Shown: positions 1 through 11,520 of the stretch, in pieces | Layout of the letters: each line of letters opens with the position of its first letter | Position numbering within the stretch: position 1 is the stretch's first letter | NCBI GenBank assembly: GCA_032716605.1 | Contig: CM064506.1 | Location: 2,883,871 to 2,947,870 of the forward strand | Source of the DNA: Paralithodes platypus | Taxonomy: Eukaryota; Arthropoda; Malacostraca; Decapoda; Lithodidae | Direction of reading: 5' to 3' | Length of the DNA: 64,000 nt | Program-made: the position numbers and the translations under genes | The notes under the pieces: generated by a model | Databases searched by the model: none | Told to the model about the DNA's origin: nothing | The model's input: the letters and a program-made list of their open reading frames with translations, nothing else

Positions 1-147
1 TTTCTCCACACAATACTGGCTCGCTATCGCTCGATAGGAAGAAATCGACACCTGGATGGGGATAAACGTCTTAAAACAGTAGGTTGAATGGGGCCGAATG
101 GATACAAACCAGAGAAAGAGAGAAACAAGTAGGTCACCCTGCCTTAA
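1..147 (-). repeat. Family B foldback element, one arm (left edge cut)
   Basis: This stretch matches the right arm of the foldback element at 58147-58535, including the GGCTCGCTATCGCTCG core and the 'cacctggatggggataaacgtc' region, and ends at TTAA (144-147). The other arm lies off the window. Confidence 0.8.
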
Positions 148-599
148 AGTTGGGGCATTATTGTGGAAAATAGTATGTTAGAAGAGTCGGGAAAACAGCT
201 TGAAAAGGCACTTTATTAATTTTCGACGGCTTCTGTACCCTAAGATATGAGTCCAAATTAATGTATCCTTATATAAATGAACTCCCTATTGTGTATGGAT
301 TCCAAATATATTCGTGGTAAATTGTGAACATTGACAATTTGGGGAGATAACCTTATATAAATCCGGGTGGATGGGACTCGTCAGCCTTGATCGGCAACCT
401 GTCTATGGGAGTAAACCTTATGCAAATCCGTACTGCTACCTTAGGATGAAGCAGGTTAGTGGATGGATTAGCCGCACATCACTGTAGAAACAGTGCTAAA
501 AAAACCCAAAAAACATAAAAGGCCTCGGAGTCGGACGGACCTTAAATTGAGTGGTCAATCCTGTAAGTCCTTCAGTAAACAGGCAACACTCGTTCAATA
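148..599. other. No gene recognised
   Basis: Unique-looking AT-rich sequence. No splice-flanked open frame, RNA gene or repeat family seen elsewhere in the window was found here. Confidence 0.5.
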
Positions 600-935
600 T
601 GAACTGTATCTATAAACCTTGGGCGCAACCCAGGCCTGTCCATTTTCTCCGAGTCCATTTCCGGTATCGTCAGTATTGTTGGCCAAGGTGTACCTGGGTA
701 ATCAAGGTGGTCTTGGTCCAGGTCCTGCCTTGATCGACCCAAGATCTATGACCCAAGAGCTATAGATCTTGACTCGTGTGGCTGATTTCGCGAGCCATTG
801 GCGTCATCCGGGACTGGGTGTACCTGGGTAAAGTCAGCCCTGGGGACCGAGCAGGGCCATGACCAGAGGTGGTATTGGCAGGGCCAAGGGCTTGGTTGGC
901 CACAATCGGCCTGGGTGGCCCAGGTCAGTTGTCTC
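600..935. repeat. Family D (GGTnnACC-rich) element fragment
   Basis: Positions about 806-853 are almost identical to 35609-35656 in the large palindrome (shared core GGGTGTACCTGGGTAAAGTC). The segment also carries several GGTGTACC/GGTCC-type sites and the 'ttcgcgagcca' motif. Short open frames here are by-products of the repeat. Confidence 0.75.
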
Positions 936-939
936 GCTA

Positions 940-1085
940 TAATGCGCTATTATATGGAAGTCAGTGGGTTAATTAAGATAGTCTTTACCCTTATAATTTC
1001 AATAGATCCTTCCTAAGCTCTATACAATCGTCTAATGATAACCAGAATATACAGTCAACATGCGTCATAATCTTCAGAGGGTTAA
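940..1085. mobile_element. Family A TTAA MITE, left end truncated
   Basis: The right half is intact: the conserved stem 'gatccttcctaagct...cgtctaatgata', then GCGTCATAATCTTCAGAGGG and a terminal TTAA (1082-1085). The left terminal repeat is missing where family D sequence abuts. Confidence 0.75.
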
Positions 1086-1126
1086 ATTACCAGAATAATT
1101 TGCTATAAACCCATTAACTGATCATA

Positions 1127-1344
1127 TTAACCCTCTCAGTATCAGGACGCATTTCATAGATATATTCTGGCTACTAGTAGACAATTGTATGCGATTTAGA
1201 AAAGCTGTACGGTATAGTATCAAAGTAAAACTGATCTCCATTAACCTTCTGACTCCCACAATATTTTCCTACACTGACCAAAATCGTCAAGTTCTTGCCA
1301 GAATAAAGATAAATGCATGCGATTTCAAATACTGAAGGAATTAA
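1127..1344. mobile_element. Family A TTAA MITE
   Basis: Begins TTAACCCTCTCAGTATCAGG and ends ATACTGAAGGAATTAA, so the termini are inverted repeats flanked by TTAA. The interior holds both halves of the 'agacaattg / caaaatcgtc' stem. Length about 218 bp, with no coding capacity. Confidence 0.8.
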
Positions 1345-1554
1345 CCCTTTCTGTACCGGTGACGTCTTTTGTACTGGATTTCAGCTACATTTAGACGATT
1401 GCCGAAGCTTAGGAAGGACGTATGGTAGCTAAAAAGATTATTTGAGATAGTCTGTAGTTTTTGAATTGGTAGATGTCCTTCCTAAGCTGAATAAAATCTA
1501 GTAATAGCCAGATTAAAAATAAATGCATGCGTTCTCAAATACTGAAGGAATTAA
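1341..1554. mobile_element. Family A TTAA MITE sharing a TTAA with its neighbour
   Basis: Starts TTAACCCTTTCTGTACCGGT, ends ATACTGAAGGAATTAA, with paired internal arms 'cttaggaaggacg' and 'gtccttcctaag'. Its left TTAA (1341-1344) is also the right TTAA of the preceding element. Confidence 0.85.
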
Positions 1555-2314
1555 TTAAGTACTCCACACTAAACTACACTGCTAATTAAATCATACTAAG
1601 TTTCCTTCCATTCATAAAATCACGAAGTGTGTACAAAATCCATGTGGGCAACTGTACATTAAATCATTAAATATTTGTGGACTCTCGCGGAAGTTTCTCG
1701 TCATCTGTTTTATGGAGGATTGATATCGATGCCCAGTGTTTCAGTTTAAAAAATAAATATCCCTGCATCACAAGTCCTATATGCAGCTATCAATAACTTC
1801 CAAATACCTAAGATAAAACAGACTATGTGCTGAGAACGTCCTAATCCTGAAGGTAATGCGGAAGTTGATTAATTAACTATAATAAAATTCGAACAGGACT
1901 CGTGGTTTGTGGGAAAGGCAGAAATTGAATGTGACGTCATTATTCAGTGCCGAGAGTCGACTGGTAGCAGTAGGACGTATCACCCATAGCTCTTCGAATT
2001 TCACCGTATATAAGGTGTGTATGGGGATTTTTCGTGTATATATATGACGTGTTTATTGATGTTATATTAATGTACAGGTGGTCATACATGTAATTTATAA
2101 GAGTAATGTAAGACAACTGTGGACTTAACACTATTTGAGCCGGTTCCTGCCTGTCGTCACGTCTGCATATATTCTATCAACTGGTAATTACGCGAATATT
2201 GTTGACCTCCAGGACATTTAGATAATAACAAACTATTCGGTGTGTGTACATTGTGTCCGTGAGGTGTGTGAATATAGAGGGGGTCATTAACTAAAAATTT
2301 AAGGTGCAAACTAG
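1555..2314. other. No gene recognised
   Basis: AT-rich sequence with only short random open frames. I see no domain, splice-site pair or repeat family. Confidence 0.5.
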
Positions 2315-2615
2315 CGAATGAGGTGACTTCGCTGTTGCCCCCACCCCCTCCCTCTCTCCCTTCCTCCCCCTTTCTTGCCAAATCCCCTCCCTACTCGCCC
2401 CCCCTCCCTCCCTCATTCCTCTCCTTTCCTCCCTCTTCTCTCCTTTCCTCTTTCGTCTCCTTCCTCCCCTTCTACTTCTCTCTCTTCTCATTCTCTCTCT
2501 CTTCTGACCCGCTCTCCTCTCCTCCTCCTCCTCACACCCTGCTCCCTCCTCTCCTCCCTCACCCAACCTCCCACCCACTCCCACCAGTTTCCCTTGCCTT
2601 CCCACATCACCACTA
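2315..2615. repeat. CT-rich low-complexity tract
   Basis: Irregular CCCT/CTCC pyrimidine-rich DNA. Open frames in several registers on both strands (Pro/Ser/Leu on plus, Arg/Gly/Glu on minus) are explained by composition. Confidence 0.95.
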
Positions 2616-2738
2616 GTTTTCAATATAGGAGTTTTGGTTTATACAGTATATACATGAATTGTAAAACGAATTATTATTTGTTATTAGCTTAGGTCTACGG
2701 TGATTTAGATGCTGCCCTTTACTGTAATCTTGGTTACC

Positions 2739-3534
<796 letters not shown>

Positions 3535-3700
3535 TATCCTGGCCAGGATTCGAACCCACTCATTCCAGGTATATTTGGGAGAGTCAGGCACCGTAACCAC
3601 TCGGGCATGAGCGGATTTTACTCTGGCCGAGTGGTTAAGGTGACCAACTCTCCCACATATACCTGGAGTGAGTGGGTTGGAATCCTGGTCATGGTACTTC
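3535..3700. repeat. Head-to-head inverted pair of tRNA-derived SINE heads
   Basis: The plus-strand half (about 3625-3697) contains an A-box-like GGCCGAGTGGTTAAGG and a B-box-like GGGTTGGAATCC, as in class II (Leu/Ser) tRNAs. The half at about 3540-3612 is the same on the minus strand, with GGGTTCGAATCC. The pair forms a palindrome of about 160 bp. The cloverleaf is not complete, so I call SINE heads rather than tRNA genes. Confidence 0.75.
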
Positions 3701-3801
3701 TCTCCCAAGCACTTTAAAACCTAAATTCACCCTGCAGACAACGGCGACGCCATTATTCTGCACTTATTTCATCAAAGTTGTGGGGCTAACCCCTAATTAG
3801 C

Positions 3802-3834
3802 GCCCCCCCCCCCCCCCCCTCCCCCCCCCCCCCC
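3802..3834. repeat. Poly-C tract
   Basis: Two long C-runs separated by a single T. The DNA from 3836 to 4107 is AT-rich with no recognised feature. Confidence 0.95.
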
Positions 3835-4107
3835 TTATTCAAGTTGTCGATAACAAAATTCCTCCATGCGGACTATAATGAGAATAATATGGCTAGTCTA
3901 TTGGTCCCTATTTTCCTTAATAAATTGTGTCTAATAGCGCTGATTTAGTGTCCTTGAATATTATCCAAATCGCGTATATGGTAAAAACTAATTTCTGATT
4001 GTTTCCACTATAAAACACCACTGTATATCAAAGGATAACAAAATAATGGTGACATTGAGTTTTATTCCAAATGAACACATTAACCGATAATTCGTGGTAG
4101 TCTCGTA

Positions 4108-5255
4108 AATATCCTCTCGCTCTCACACTCGCTCGCTCTCACACTCGCTCGCTCTCACACTCGCTCGCTCTCACACTCGCTCGCTCTCACACTCGCTCGC
4201 TCTCACACTCGCTCGCTCTCACACTCGCTCGCTCTCACACTCGCTCGCTCTCACACTCGCTCGCTCTCACACTCGCTCGCTCTCACACTCGCTCGCTCTC
4301 ACACTCGCTCGCTCTCACACTCGCTCGCTCTCACACTCGCTCGCTCTCACACTCGCTCGCTCGCTCTCACACTCGCTCGCTCGCTCTCACACTCGCTCGC
4401 TCGCTCTCACACTCGCTCGCTCTCACACACTCGCTCGCTCTCACACTCGCTCGCTCTCACACTCGCTCGCTCTCACACTCGCTCGCTCTCACACTCGCTC
4501 GCTCTCACACACTCGCTCGCTCTCACACTCGCTCGCTCTCACACTCCACTCGCTCGCTCTCACACTCCACTCGCTCGCTCTCACACTCCATTCGCTCGCT
4601 CTCACACTCCACTCGCTCGCTCTCACACTCACTCGCTCGCTCTCACACTCACTCGCTCGCTCTCACACTCACTCGCTCGCTCTCACACTCACTCGCTCGC
4701 TCTCACACTCACTCACTCGCTCGCTCTCACACTCGCTCGCTCTCACGCTCGCTCGCTCTTACTCTCGCTCGCTCGCTCTCACTCTCGCTCACACTCGCTC
4801 GCTCTCACACTCGCTCTCGCTCGCTCTCATACACTCGCTCTCGCTCGCTCTCATACACTCGCTCTCGCTCGCTCTCACACTTGCTCGCTCTCACACTTGC
4901 TCGCTCTCACTCGCTCGCTCGCTCTCACACTCGCTCGCTCTCACACTCACTCTCGCTCTCACTCACTCTCACCCTCACTCTTTCTTTCTCTCGCTCTCTC
5001 GCTCTCACACTCTCTCTCTCGCTCTCACTCTTTCGCTCTCTCTCTCTCTTTCTCTCGCTCTCTCTTTCTCTCGCTCTCGCTCTCTCTTTCTCTCGCTCTC
5101 GCTCTCTCTTTCTCTCGCTCTCACTCTTTTTCGCTCTCACTCTCACTCTCTTGCACTCGCTCTCTCTCACTCTCTTGCAATCGCTCTCTCTCTCTTTCTT
5201 ACTCTTTCTCTCTCTTTTACTCTCATTCTCTCTTTTACTCTCTCTCTCTCTCTCG
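4108..5255. repeat. 16-bp minisatellite CTCACACTCGCTCGCT
   Basis: The first ~450 bp is a nearly perfect tandem array of GCTCTCACACTCGCTC. To the right, units gain or lose CGCT, CA and CCA, and then decay into CTCTCTTT/CGCT microsatellite. Long Ser/Leu-rich (plus) and Arg/Glu-rich (minus) open frames are composition artefacts. Confidence 0.97.
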
Positions 5256-5257
5256 GT

Positions 5258-5395
5258 TTACTTATCCGGATGCCCCCCCACCCCCACCCCCTCGAAACCC
5301 AGAGAAAACTGAGTTTTAAGCATAGACTAAAGAAAATGGATACAGGATATGTTGAAGGGGGACTTTGCCACCCCCTTCCCCCCCCCCCCCCCCAG
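5258..5395. repeat. Dispersed repeat downstream of (CT)n, copy 1
   Basis: Carries 'acttatccggatgc', 'cctcgaaacc' and 'catagactaaagaaaatgg', then a poly-C run. A second copy at 6512-6655 has the same order and also follows a (TC)n tract, so the microsatellite belongs to the repeat. Confidence 0.8.
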
Positions 5396-5723
5396 CCCCC
5401 TAACGACGTATTGTAATCATCAGTATATGGGGTCAGTCAGCCCCCCCAAACTAGACCATATTATTAAGGAGGGGAGTGGAGGCCCATTTAAAAAATAACC
5501 TTGTCCGAAAATCACTTACCAGTCATTCGTGATCAGCATCTTCTATCTTCTAATCTGGTAAACTAAGCTTCATTAAGTATTGTATAGGTTCCTAATCTCG
5601 TAATTATCAGACAATCCAGTAAGGTTTTTAAAGGAGAAATACGGTAAAGAATTACATAATAGGTATTATGTTAGCAAAAGCAAACTCATACCAAGCTACC
5701 ATTACCACTTATGGGCGGAACCT

Positions 5724-5940
5724 TTAAGCCGGTATCACACGAGAGCTTTTACAGTCAACATTCGATTATCAACATTTTTCTGGCAACATTTCTGGAGTAT
5801 TTCTCCCTGGTATCGTAAACTAGACTGATGGTAGATGAATTTTGGTAACCGAACTATCTTAAAAGTTGACCTAATAAGCTGCCAGACCAGTGTTAAAGAT
5901 AAATGTTGAGGGAAAAAGCGCTCGTGTGATACCGGCTTAA
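5724..5940. mobile_element. Family C TTAA MITE
   Basis: Terminal inverted repeats TTAAGCCGGTATCACACGAG and its complement CTCGTGTGATACCGGCTTAA bound a 217-bp element with TTAA at both ends. Related copies lie at 35107-35320 and 58653-58866. Confidence 0.92.
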
Positions 5941-6131
5941 GGCAATATAAGAATAGAAGGGTATATCACTATCAATAATATACCGTACCCAATAAGTTTA
6001 TATACCTTTTTTTAGCTTTCAATTCACTCCGGACCCTAGTTTTACCGGCCCTATTCACTCCGGCCTCCCAATATAAGTATAGAAGGGTAAATCACTATCA
6101 ATATATCCAATTACTGTATTGTATATAAATT

Positions 6132-6285
6132 AAGTAACACCCCGTTCTTAACATTAATCATCAACTACAAACCTCAATGCACTTGAATAAACTAATGAAA
6201 GCATATGGTCCTCCCGGGATTCCAACTCGGGACACCACACCCAGAACATAAGCACCTAAACCATTACACCACCAACACCTTTTTT
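6132..6285 (-). mobile_element. tRNA-derived SINE (family T1)
   Basis: On the minus strand it starts with a tRNA-like head (A-box-like TGGTGTAATGG, B-box-like GAGTTGGAATCCC), followed by a tRNA-unrelated body ending near GAACGGGGTGTTAC. Copies with the same organisation are at 21510, 40250 and 63674. A 'ccggccctagttttaccggccc'-type segment is duplicated on both sides (about 6010-6070 and 6292-6345). Confidence 0.8.
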
Positions 6286-6480
6286 AGATTACAATTCATT
6301 CCGGCCCCTAGTTTTACCGGCCCTAGTCACACCGGCCTCCCTGTATACAAACCACACGGATATAATATATGAAAGATATAGTCGATTATATTTAGTTTAG
6401 GAAGGAATTTGATTATTGTGGGAGTCAAGAGAGTTCAGTTGATTTTCTGAGGGCCTTATAAAATAGAATACAACAACAAA

Positions 6481-6481
6481 A

Positions 6482-6515
<34 letters not shown>

Positions 6516-6655
6516 AATTCTGTACTTATCCGGATGCTCCCTCTCGCCCAACCCCTCGAAACCCACAGAAAAGAATTGAGTTTTGGGCATAGACTAAAGA
6601 AAATGGATACAGGATATGTTGAGCCCCCCCCCCCCACCCCACCCCCCACCCAACA
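6481..6655. repeat. (TC)n plus dispersed repeat, copy 2
   Basis: (TC)n at 6485-6512 is followed by a second copy of the 5258-5395 repeat and a poly-C/CA tract. The minus-strand open frames here are repeat-derived. Confidence 0.8.
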
Positions 6656-6783
6656 CACACACACACACAGTAAAGTGAAAAGTTTCCCCGGATACTGAAA
6701 GGGTTTAACAGCGTATCCAAGACAAGTAGCCCTACAGACACGGTGGACACCCCTTGAAATCCTCACAATGCAAGAGGACAACA

Positions 6784-7215
6784 CGGCATGGGGGGCATAT
6801 CAAACCAGAACAGTGACAACAACCAACACAAGCTCCTTCCCACACCACACACAGCGCGCAAGTCTCCCACGCAGTCCTAGCAACCAACCCAGTATGTCCT
6901 TAGCAACGCACACAACATGTCTCTAGCAACCCAAATATATCCCTAGGAACGGCATGGAGGCATCTCGGACCAGAGCAGTGACAAGCAACCAACACCTCGA
7001 CTCCTCCCCCACACCACACACAGCGCGCAAGTCTAGCACGCAGCCCTAGCAACCAACACATACCCATAGCAACCCACACATGACCCTAGCACGTCCATAG
7101 CAACCCTCACATGACCCTAGCAACCCACACGTCCATAGCAACCCTCACATGACCCTAGCAACCTACACGTCCATAGCAACCCTCACATGGCCCTAGCAAC
7201 CGACTCCTCCCCACA
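6784..7215. repeat. Tandem repeat with CCTAGCAACC / CCATAGCAACCC units
   Basis: A segment of about 110 bp at 6784-6900 is duplicated at 6951-7050. Next come three to four units of about 38 bp built on 'cgtccatagcaaccctcac' and 'atgaccctagcaaccca'. Confidence 0.85.
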
Positions 7216-7344
7216 CCACACACACAAAGACAGCCATGATCAACATGCAATTTTATATAGGGTATTACTCTGAAGTAACTTTGCTTCAAATCATTCGGTA
7301 CTTCAAAACCAAGTATGTATATGTATGTATGTACTGTATATACT

Positions 7345-7545
7345 CAGGCACATACCCCATAGCTAGGGGTGGCCGACGCGAGGCAGAGCCCGAACAGGGA
7401 AAAAAATACACACACACAAATTCACACACATCTACTGTAGGTCGCCCAAGAGAATATCCAGATAACAGTGATCACACTCCCCCGGCCCCCGACCTCCCGG
7501 AACCAAAAGTAGAAGTAAAAGTACATGGGTGTTGTTTCTTGTGAC
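7345..7545. repeat. Dispersed repeat (CTCAGGC...AGCCGAC...GAGCAAGAACAGGG type)
   Basis: Shares order and sequence with 32050-32160 and 32750-32940: 'ctcaggc', 'ggggtggccgac', 'gaggcagagcccgaacaggg', then ACACACA and 'cccaagagaatatccag'. Likely a retroelement tail; class not determined. Confidence 0.65.
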
Positions 7546-7559
7546 CAAATGAACTTGCC

Positions 7560-7772
7560 TATACCCTGTTCCAAATAAGTAGACCAAAAGTATTGAACAT
7601 TAACGTTTATAACTCACAAAAGACTAGAGTAATCGAGCTAATATTTCTACCATTTGGAAGGAGTCAGCCAGGGAATAGGTGTGGAAATTTAAAACCCATC
7701 TGCTTTAGCCCTTTTTGAGTTATAGAGGTTAATGTTGAGGATTTCTGGCCTACCTACTTGTAACAGGGTATA
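7560..7772. mobile_element. MITE (family G), TA-flanked
   Basis: The ends are inverted: TATACCCTGTTCCAAATAAG at the left and CTACTTGTAACAGGGTATA at the right, with a possible TA target duplication. The interior includes 'tttctaccatttgg' and 'gcccttttgagtta', which recur in fragments near 13268, 37180, 51652 and 57745. Confidence 0.75.
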
Positions 7773-8060
7773 GTTGTTGTTGTTGCTCCCTAGACTGTCT
7801 GGCCGAACAGTACCGAGTCCGGTTGACCGAAGCCGCTCCAGATGCTCGGGCCCCCGAAGGGGGAAGGGGCCAGGGTGACATGAGATCTGTCTCTGAGAGG
7901 ACAGCGGGGGAGGGAATCATAAGCCAACGGGCTTACAACCCCGGGACAATGCCCCCACCGTCCGCAGCCCCCCTTGCAGTGTCACCCAATCGGGCGTTCT
8001 CGCCAGCACCCAGAAGGAAAAGCAGTACAGTAAAAGAGACCGACAGAAACGGCTAAGGTT
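7773..8060 (-). mobile_element. GC-rich retroposon tail (family H)
   Basis: On the minus strand the unit ends in CTGTTCGGCCAGACAGTC followed by an (AAC)n tail. Copies with the same end lie at 60560-60795 and 61095-61330. It is much more GC-rich than its surroundings. The 77-residue plus-strand open frame here shows no recognised domain. Confidence 0.65.
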
Positions 8061-8334
8061 GGGTAGAGAATATCAAACTTGACTCTGGAGAGGACCAGTC
8101 CTCACCCGACAGGGCATAGTTATTTCACCTGGTAGACTTCCCAAACCCTCAGCCTAAACAGCAGGGAAGGGTCCAAGGAAGTCCCATCTTCTGATACGAT
8201 AGTCCATAGAATACCAAGAGTTTTGACCAAAGTAATTATAGGGCCGGAGTTACTGGAACCGGAAGATCTGTGGGCCGGAGTGACTTGTTTCCCTTTTTGT
8301 ATACCCTTTCAATACCAGTTTATTAATGTTATTC

Positions 8335-8610
8335 TATCCACCTCCCTCCCTCCGTACTCCATTTATGGCCCACCCACCCTCCTCCCTCTCGTCCTACCCA
8401 CTGCATTCATTCTCCTCCCTCCCCACTGCATTCATCCCCCTTCCCTCCCCACTGCTTTCATCCCCCTTCCTCCCCACTGCATTCATCCCCCTTCCTCCCT
8501 CCCTCCCCACTGCATGCACCCCTCCCTCCCTCATCCCACTACATCCATCTCCCACCTTCCCTCCCTTCCTCCCCACTACATCCCTCCCTCCACCCTCCCT
8601 CAATACTTAA
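8335..8610. repeat. CCCT/CCACTGCATTCATCC minisatellite
   Basis: Irregular units of roughly 20-30 bp ending 'ccccactgcattcat' alternate with CTCCCTCC runs. Open frames in all registers reflect this repeat. Confidence 0.92.
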
Positions 8611-8843
8611 TGGACAGTATGCAGTTTCTATGTGTTTGTATTATATTCCACTAATTGTTGTAATATCAATTATTGTGGTGTAATAATGTGCTAATACTTT
8701 TCATTGCTATCTCAACTAATAACACACCATATTAACTGGCTAGGCATACGATATATCTATAGTAACTACCACCGACAATGATAGGGGTTGTGTATGTGTA
8801 GGGTCCGTAGACTGTATCACTTTATTGCTATACCGGTACACAC

Positions 8844-9046
8844 TTAACTCTTAGACGATACCATGACGCTTTTTCTGTTTTCGGGCTATTATTAGATGAT
8901 TTTATTCAGATTGGGAAGGGCATATGGAAGCCAGAGGGTTAGTTGAGATAGTCTTACCCATATAATTCCCACATATACTTATATTATATCGTCTATCGAT
9001 AGCCAGAATAAACTGTTAAAATGCGTCACAATCTGCAAAGGGTTAA
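8844..9046. mobile_element. Family A TTAA MITE
   Basis: TTAA (8844-8847) plus 'ctcttagacgataccatgac' at the left and 'gcgtcacaatctgcaaaggg' plus TTAA (9043-9046) at the right. Interior arms match other family A copies. Confidence 0.85.
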
Positions 9047-9194
9047 ATAATCAAGGATATGGAAGAGATGTATATGTATGTAATGGGCTGAACGTCATGC
9101 AAGCTGAATACTAATGAGGCTAAACATGAGGGAGAAGGGGACCACCTTATGAATTTTTACTTTACCGGTATTAGAAATCTGACTATGTACTATG

Positions 9195-9840
9195 ATTATA
9201 ATCTTCGTATTAACTGCCAACGCTACCACCACCACTACGACTACTGCCAACACCGCTACCACCACAACTAGCACTAACTACTACACGGCTATCACAACTA
9301 CTACCACCACGAACTACTGCCAACACCGCTACCACAATTACTACCACTACTACAACGGCTATCACAACTACTACCACCACCGCTACTACACTGCACTACT
9401 GCCAACACCGCTAACCACCACGGCTAACTACACAACGGCTATCACAACTACTACCACCACAACTACTACTGTGACTACTGGCAACACCGCTACCACTACT
9501 ACCACGGCTACTACAATGGCTATCACAACTACCACCACGACTACTACTGGACTACTGCCAACACCGCTACCACCACAACTACCACTACTACCACGGCTAC
9601 TACAACGGCTATCACAACTACTACCACTACGACTACTACTGCGACTACTGCCAACACCGCTACCACCTCAGCTACCACCAGAACTATCACTATTAACTGT
9701 CAACGCTACCATCACGACGACTACTGCCAACACCGCTACCACCACCACTACTACTACACCGACTACAACTACACACAGCTAGCACGACTAACCACAGCTA
9801 CCATTACTACTACCACAACTACCATTACCACCACTTACCA
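9195..9840. repeat. ACC/ACT/GCT trinucleotide-rich array
   Basis: Degenerate ACCACN repeats with higher-order units around 'actgccaacaccgctacc'. The long Thr-rich (plus) and Val-rich (minus) frames are a consequence of the triplet repeat. Confidence 0.95.
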
Positions 9841-9884
9841 CCAACACTTAAGGTGCAGGCCGGGTGGAGTGGGTGGAGAAGGGT

Positions 9885-10355
9885 GGCAGCAGGAGTAATC
9901 TGCTATAGAAGGGTTTCTGAAAAAGTGAAAGCGAAAGTATACAAGACGGTAGTGAGACCAGCTATGTTGTACGGTATGGAGACGGTGGCATTGGCAACAA
10001 GACGGGAGGCAGAGTTGAAGATGCTGTGATTTTCTTCGGAAGTGACAAGGATGGACAGAATTATAAATGAGTATATTAGAGGAACAGCGCATGTACGACG
10101 GGACAACAAAGCGAGAGAGGTGAGATTGAGCCGTAAGGTGGTTTGGACATGTGCAGAGGAGGGATGTGGAGTATGTTGGGAGAAGGATGCTTGGGATGGA
10201 TATACCAGGCAAAATTAAAAGAGGAAAGCCAAAGAGGAGGTTGATGGATGCAGTGAGGGAGGACATGGTGTGAGGTTGGTGTGATAACAGGGGACAGAGT
10301 GAGATGGAGGCGAGTGATCTGCTGTGGCGACCCCTAAGAGAAACAGCCGAAAGAA
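9885..10355 (+). pseudogene. Decayed non-LTR retrotransposon, reverse transcriptase C-terminal tail
   Basis: Plus-strand translation gives KVKAKVYKTVVRPAMLYGME, then TRMDRIINEYIRGT, and later a GDP-type end near 10330. This resembles the thumb/C-terminal tail of RTE-like endonuclease-reverse transcriptase proteins. The frame is broken by stops (for example after 'aagatgctg') and shifts. It sits inside the ACC-triplet arrays, which flank it on both sides, so it either inserted into the array or seeded it. Confidence 0.8.
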
Positions 10356-10740
10356 GATCACCAACACTACGACTACCACCACAGGTACCACAACTACCAC
10401 CACAGCTACCACGACTACAACCACAGCTACCACGACTACAACCAGATACCACAACTACCATCACTACTACTACCACGGCTGCCACAGCTACCACCCCCAT
10501 TAAAACCACTACAGCTACCACAATTACCGCCACTACCACTATAATCACCTCAACTACTACCACCACGAAAATGGTTACCACTATAACCACCACTACTATT
10601 TCCACCACGGCTACCACAACAATGTCTACCAACACCACCACTACCACCACGGCTACCACCATATCAGCTACCACAACTACAACCACTACTTTTACTACCT
10701 CGGCGACTACCATCACCACGACTACCACCATTAATTACAG
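10356..10740. repeat. ACC-trinucleotide array, second block
   Basis: Continues the degenerate ACC/ACT triplet array to the right of the LINE remnant. Confidence 0.93.
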
Positions 10741-10799
10741 TTAAGAGAAAACAAAAATCAAATGAAATAAACATCTCTACCGAAACTAGTACCAGTGCC

Positions 10800-10975
10800 A
10801 TCTATACCACAACCACCACCACCTGCTACCACCACCACTACCACAACAACAACAACCACCACCACTACCACTACGATCTCTACCACCACTACCACAACAA
10901 CCAGCAGAACATCTCGACCACAACTACCACCAGTACGATCTCCACCACTACGACCACCACTACCACAACTAACCC
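10800..10975. repeat. ACC-trinucleotide array, third block
   Basis: Same triplet composition, separated from the second block by about 60 bp of ordinary DNA. Confidence 0.93.
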
Positions 10976-11011
10976 AAGGTAAGTTATTGATCCCTTGGTA
11001 TAAGGCTAAAT

Positions 11012-11135
11012 TTAACCCTTTGAAGATTATGACGCAGTTTAGCAGTTTTTCTGGCTGTCAAGAGACGATTTAATACAGCTTAGGAAGGATCTGTTGGAAT
11101 TATTGAGGTAAAAGACTATCTCAACCCTCCTAACT
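11012..11135. mobile_element. Family A TTAA MITE, left half
   Basis: Begins TTAACCCTTTGAAGATTATG and contains the 'gacgatttaatacagcttaggaagg' arm. The right half is lost. Confidence 0.75.
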
Positions 11136-11173
11136 TACGCAGAGTTGATAAATAGATAATCACACACATTAAC

Positions 11174-11385
11174 TTAACCCTTTCAAGATCCAAGACGCAT
11201 TTCTTTTGTTTTCTGGTAATTATTAGACGATTTTATTCAGATTAGGAAAGGTATATGGAAGTCAGAGGGTTGATTGAGATAGCCTTTACCCTTTCAATAC
11301 CCACAGATCCTTCCTAAGCTGCATAACATCGTCTAATGATAGCCAAAATAATCTGCTAAAACGCGTCAGAGCTTCAAGGGGTTAA
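11174..11385. mobile_element. Family A TTAA MITE, complete
   Basis: TTAACCCTTTCAAGATCCAA at the left, GCTTCAAGGGGTTAA at the right, TTAA at both ends (11174-11177, 11382-11385), 212 bp. Interior arms 'ttagacgattttattcag' and 'cataacatcgtctaatg' pair with each other. Together these make it a clear example of the family. Confidence 0.9.
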
Positions 11386-11520
11386 AAAATCAAGGTTTAG
11401 AGTGCGTGGATAGTCAGTACTTTAATACTAAGTTCTTCTTTTATACAGTACTACGTTTTTCGTTTGTTATAGATTAATCTGAGACAGAATGTATAAATAA
11501 GTAGCACATTGCGTAAATAC

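Noticed and set aside
4881..5319. Long Ser/Leu-rich open frames on plus and Arg/Glu-rich on minus
   Set aside because: They are translations of CTCACACTCGCTCGCT and CTCTCT repeats in every register.
6132..6285. Functional tRNA gene
   Set aside because: A and B boxes are present, but acceptor and anticodon stems do not pair and four diverged copies share a SINE body.
9192..10744. Thr-rich and Val-rich open frames up to 298 codons
   Set aside because: They follow the ACC/GGT triplet array. The longest one also runs backwards across the LINE remnant.
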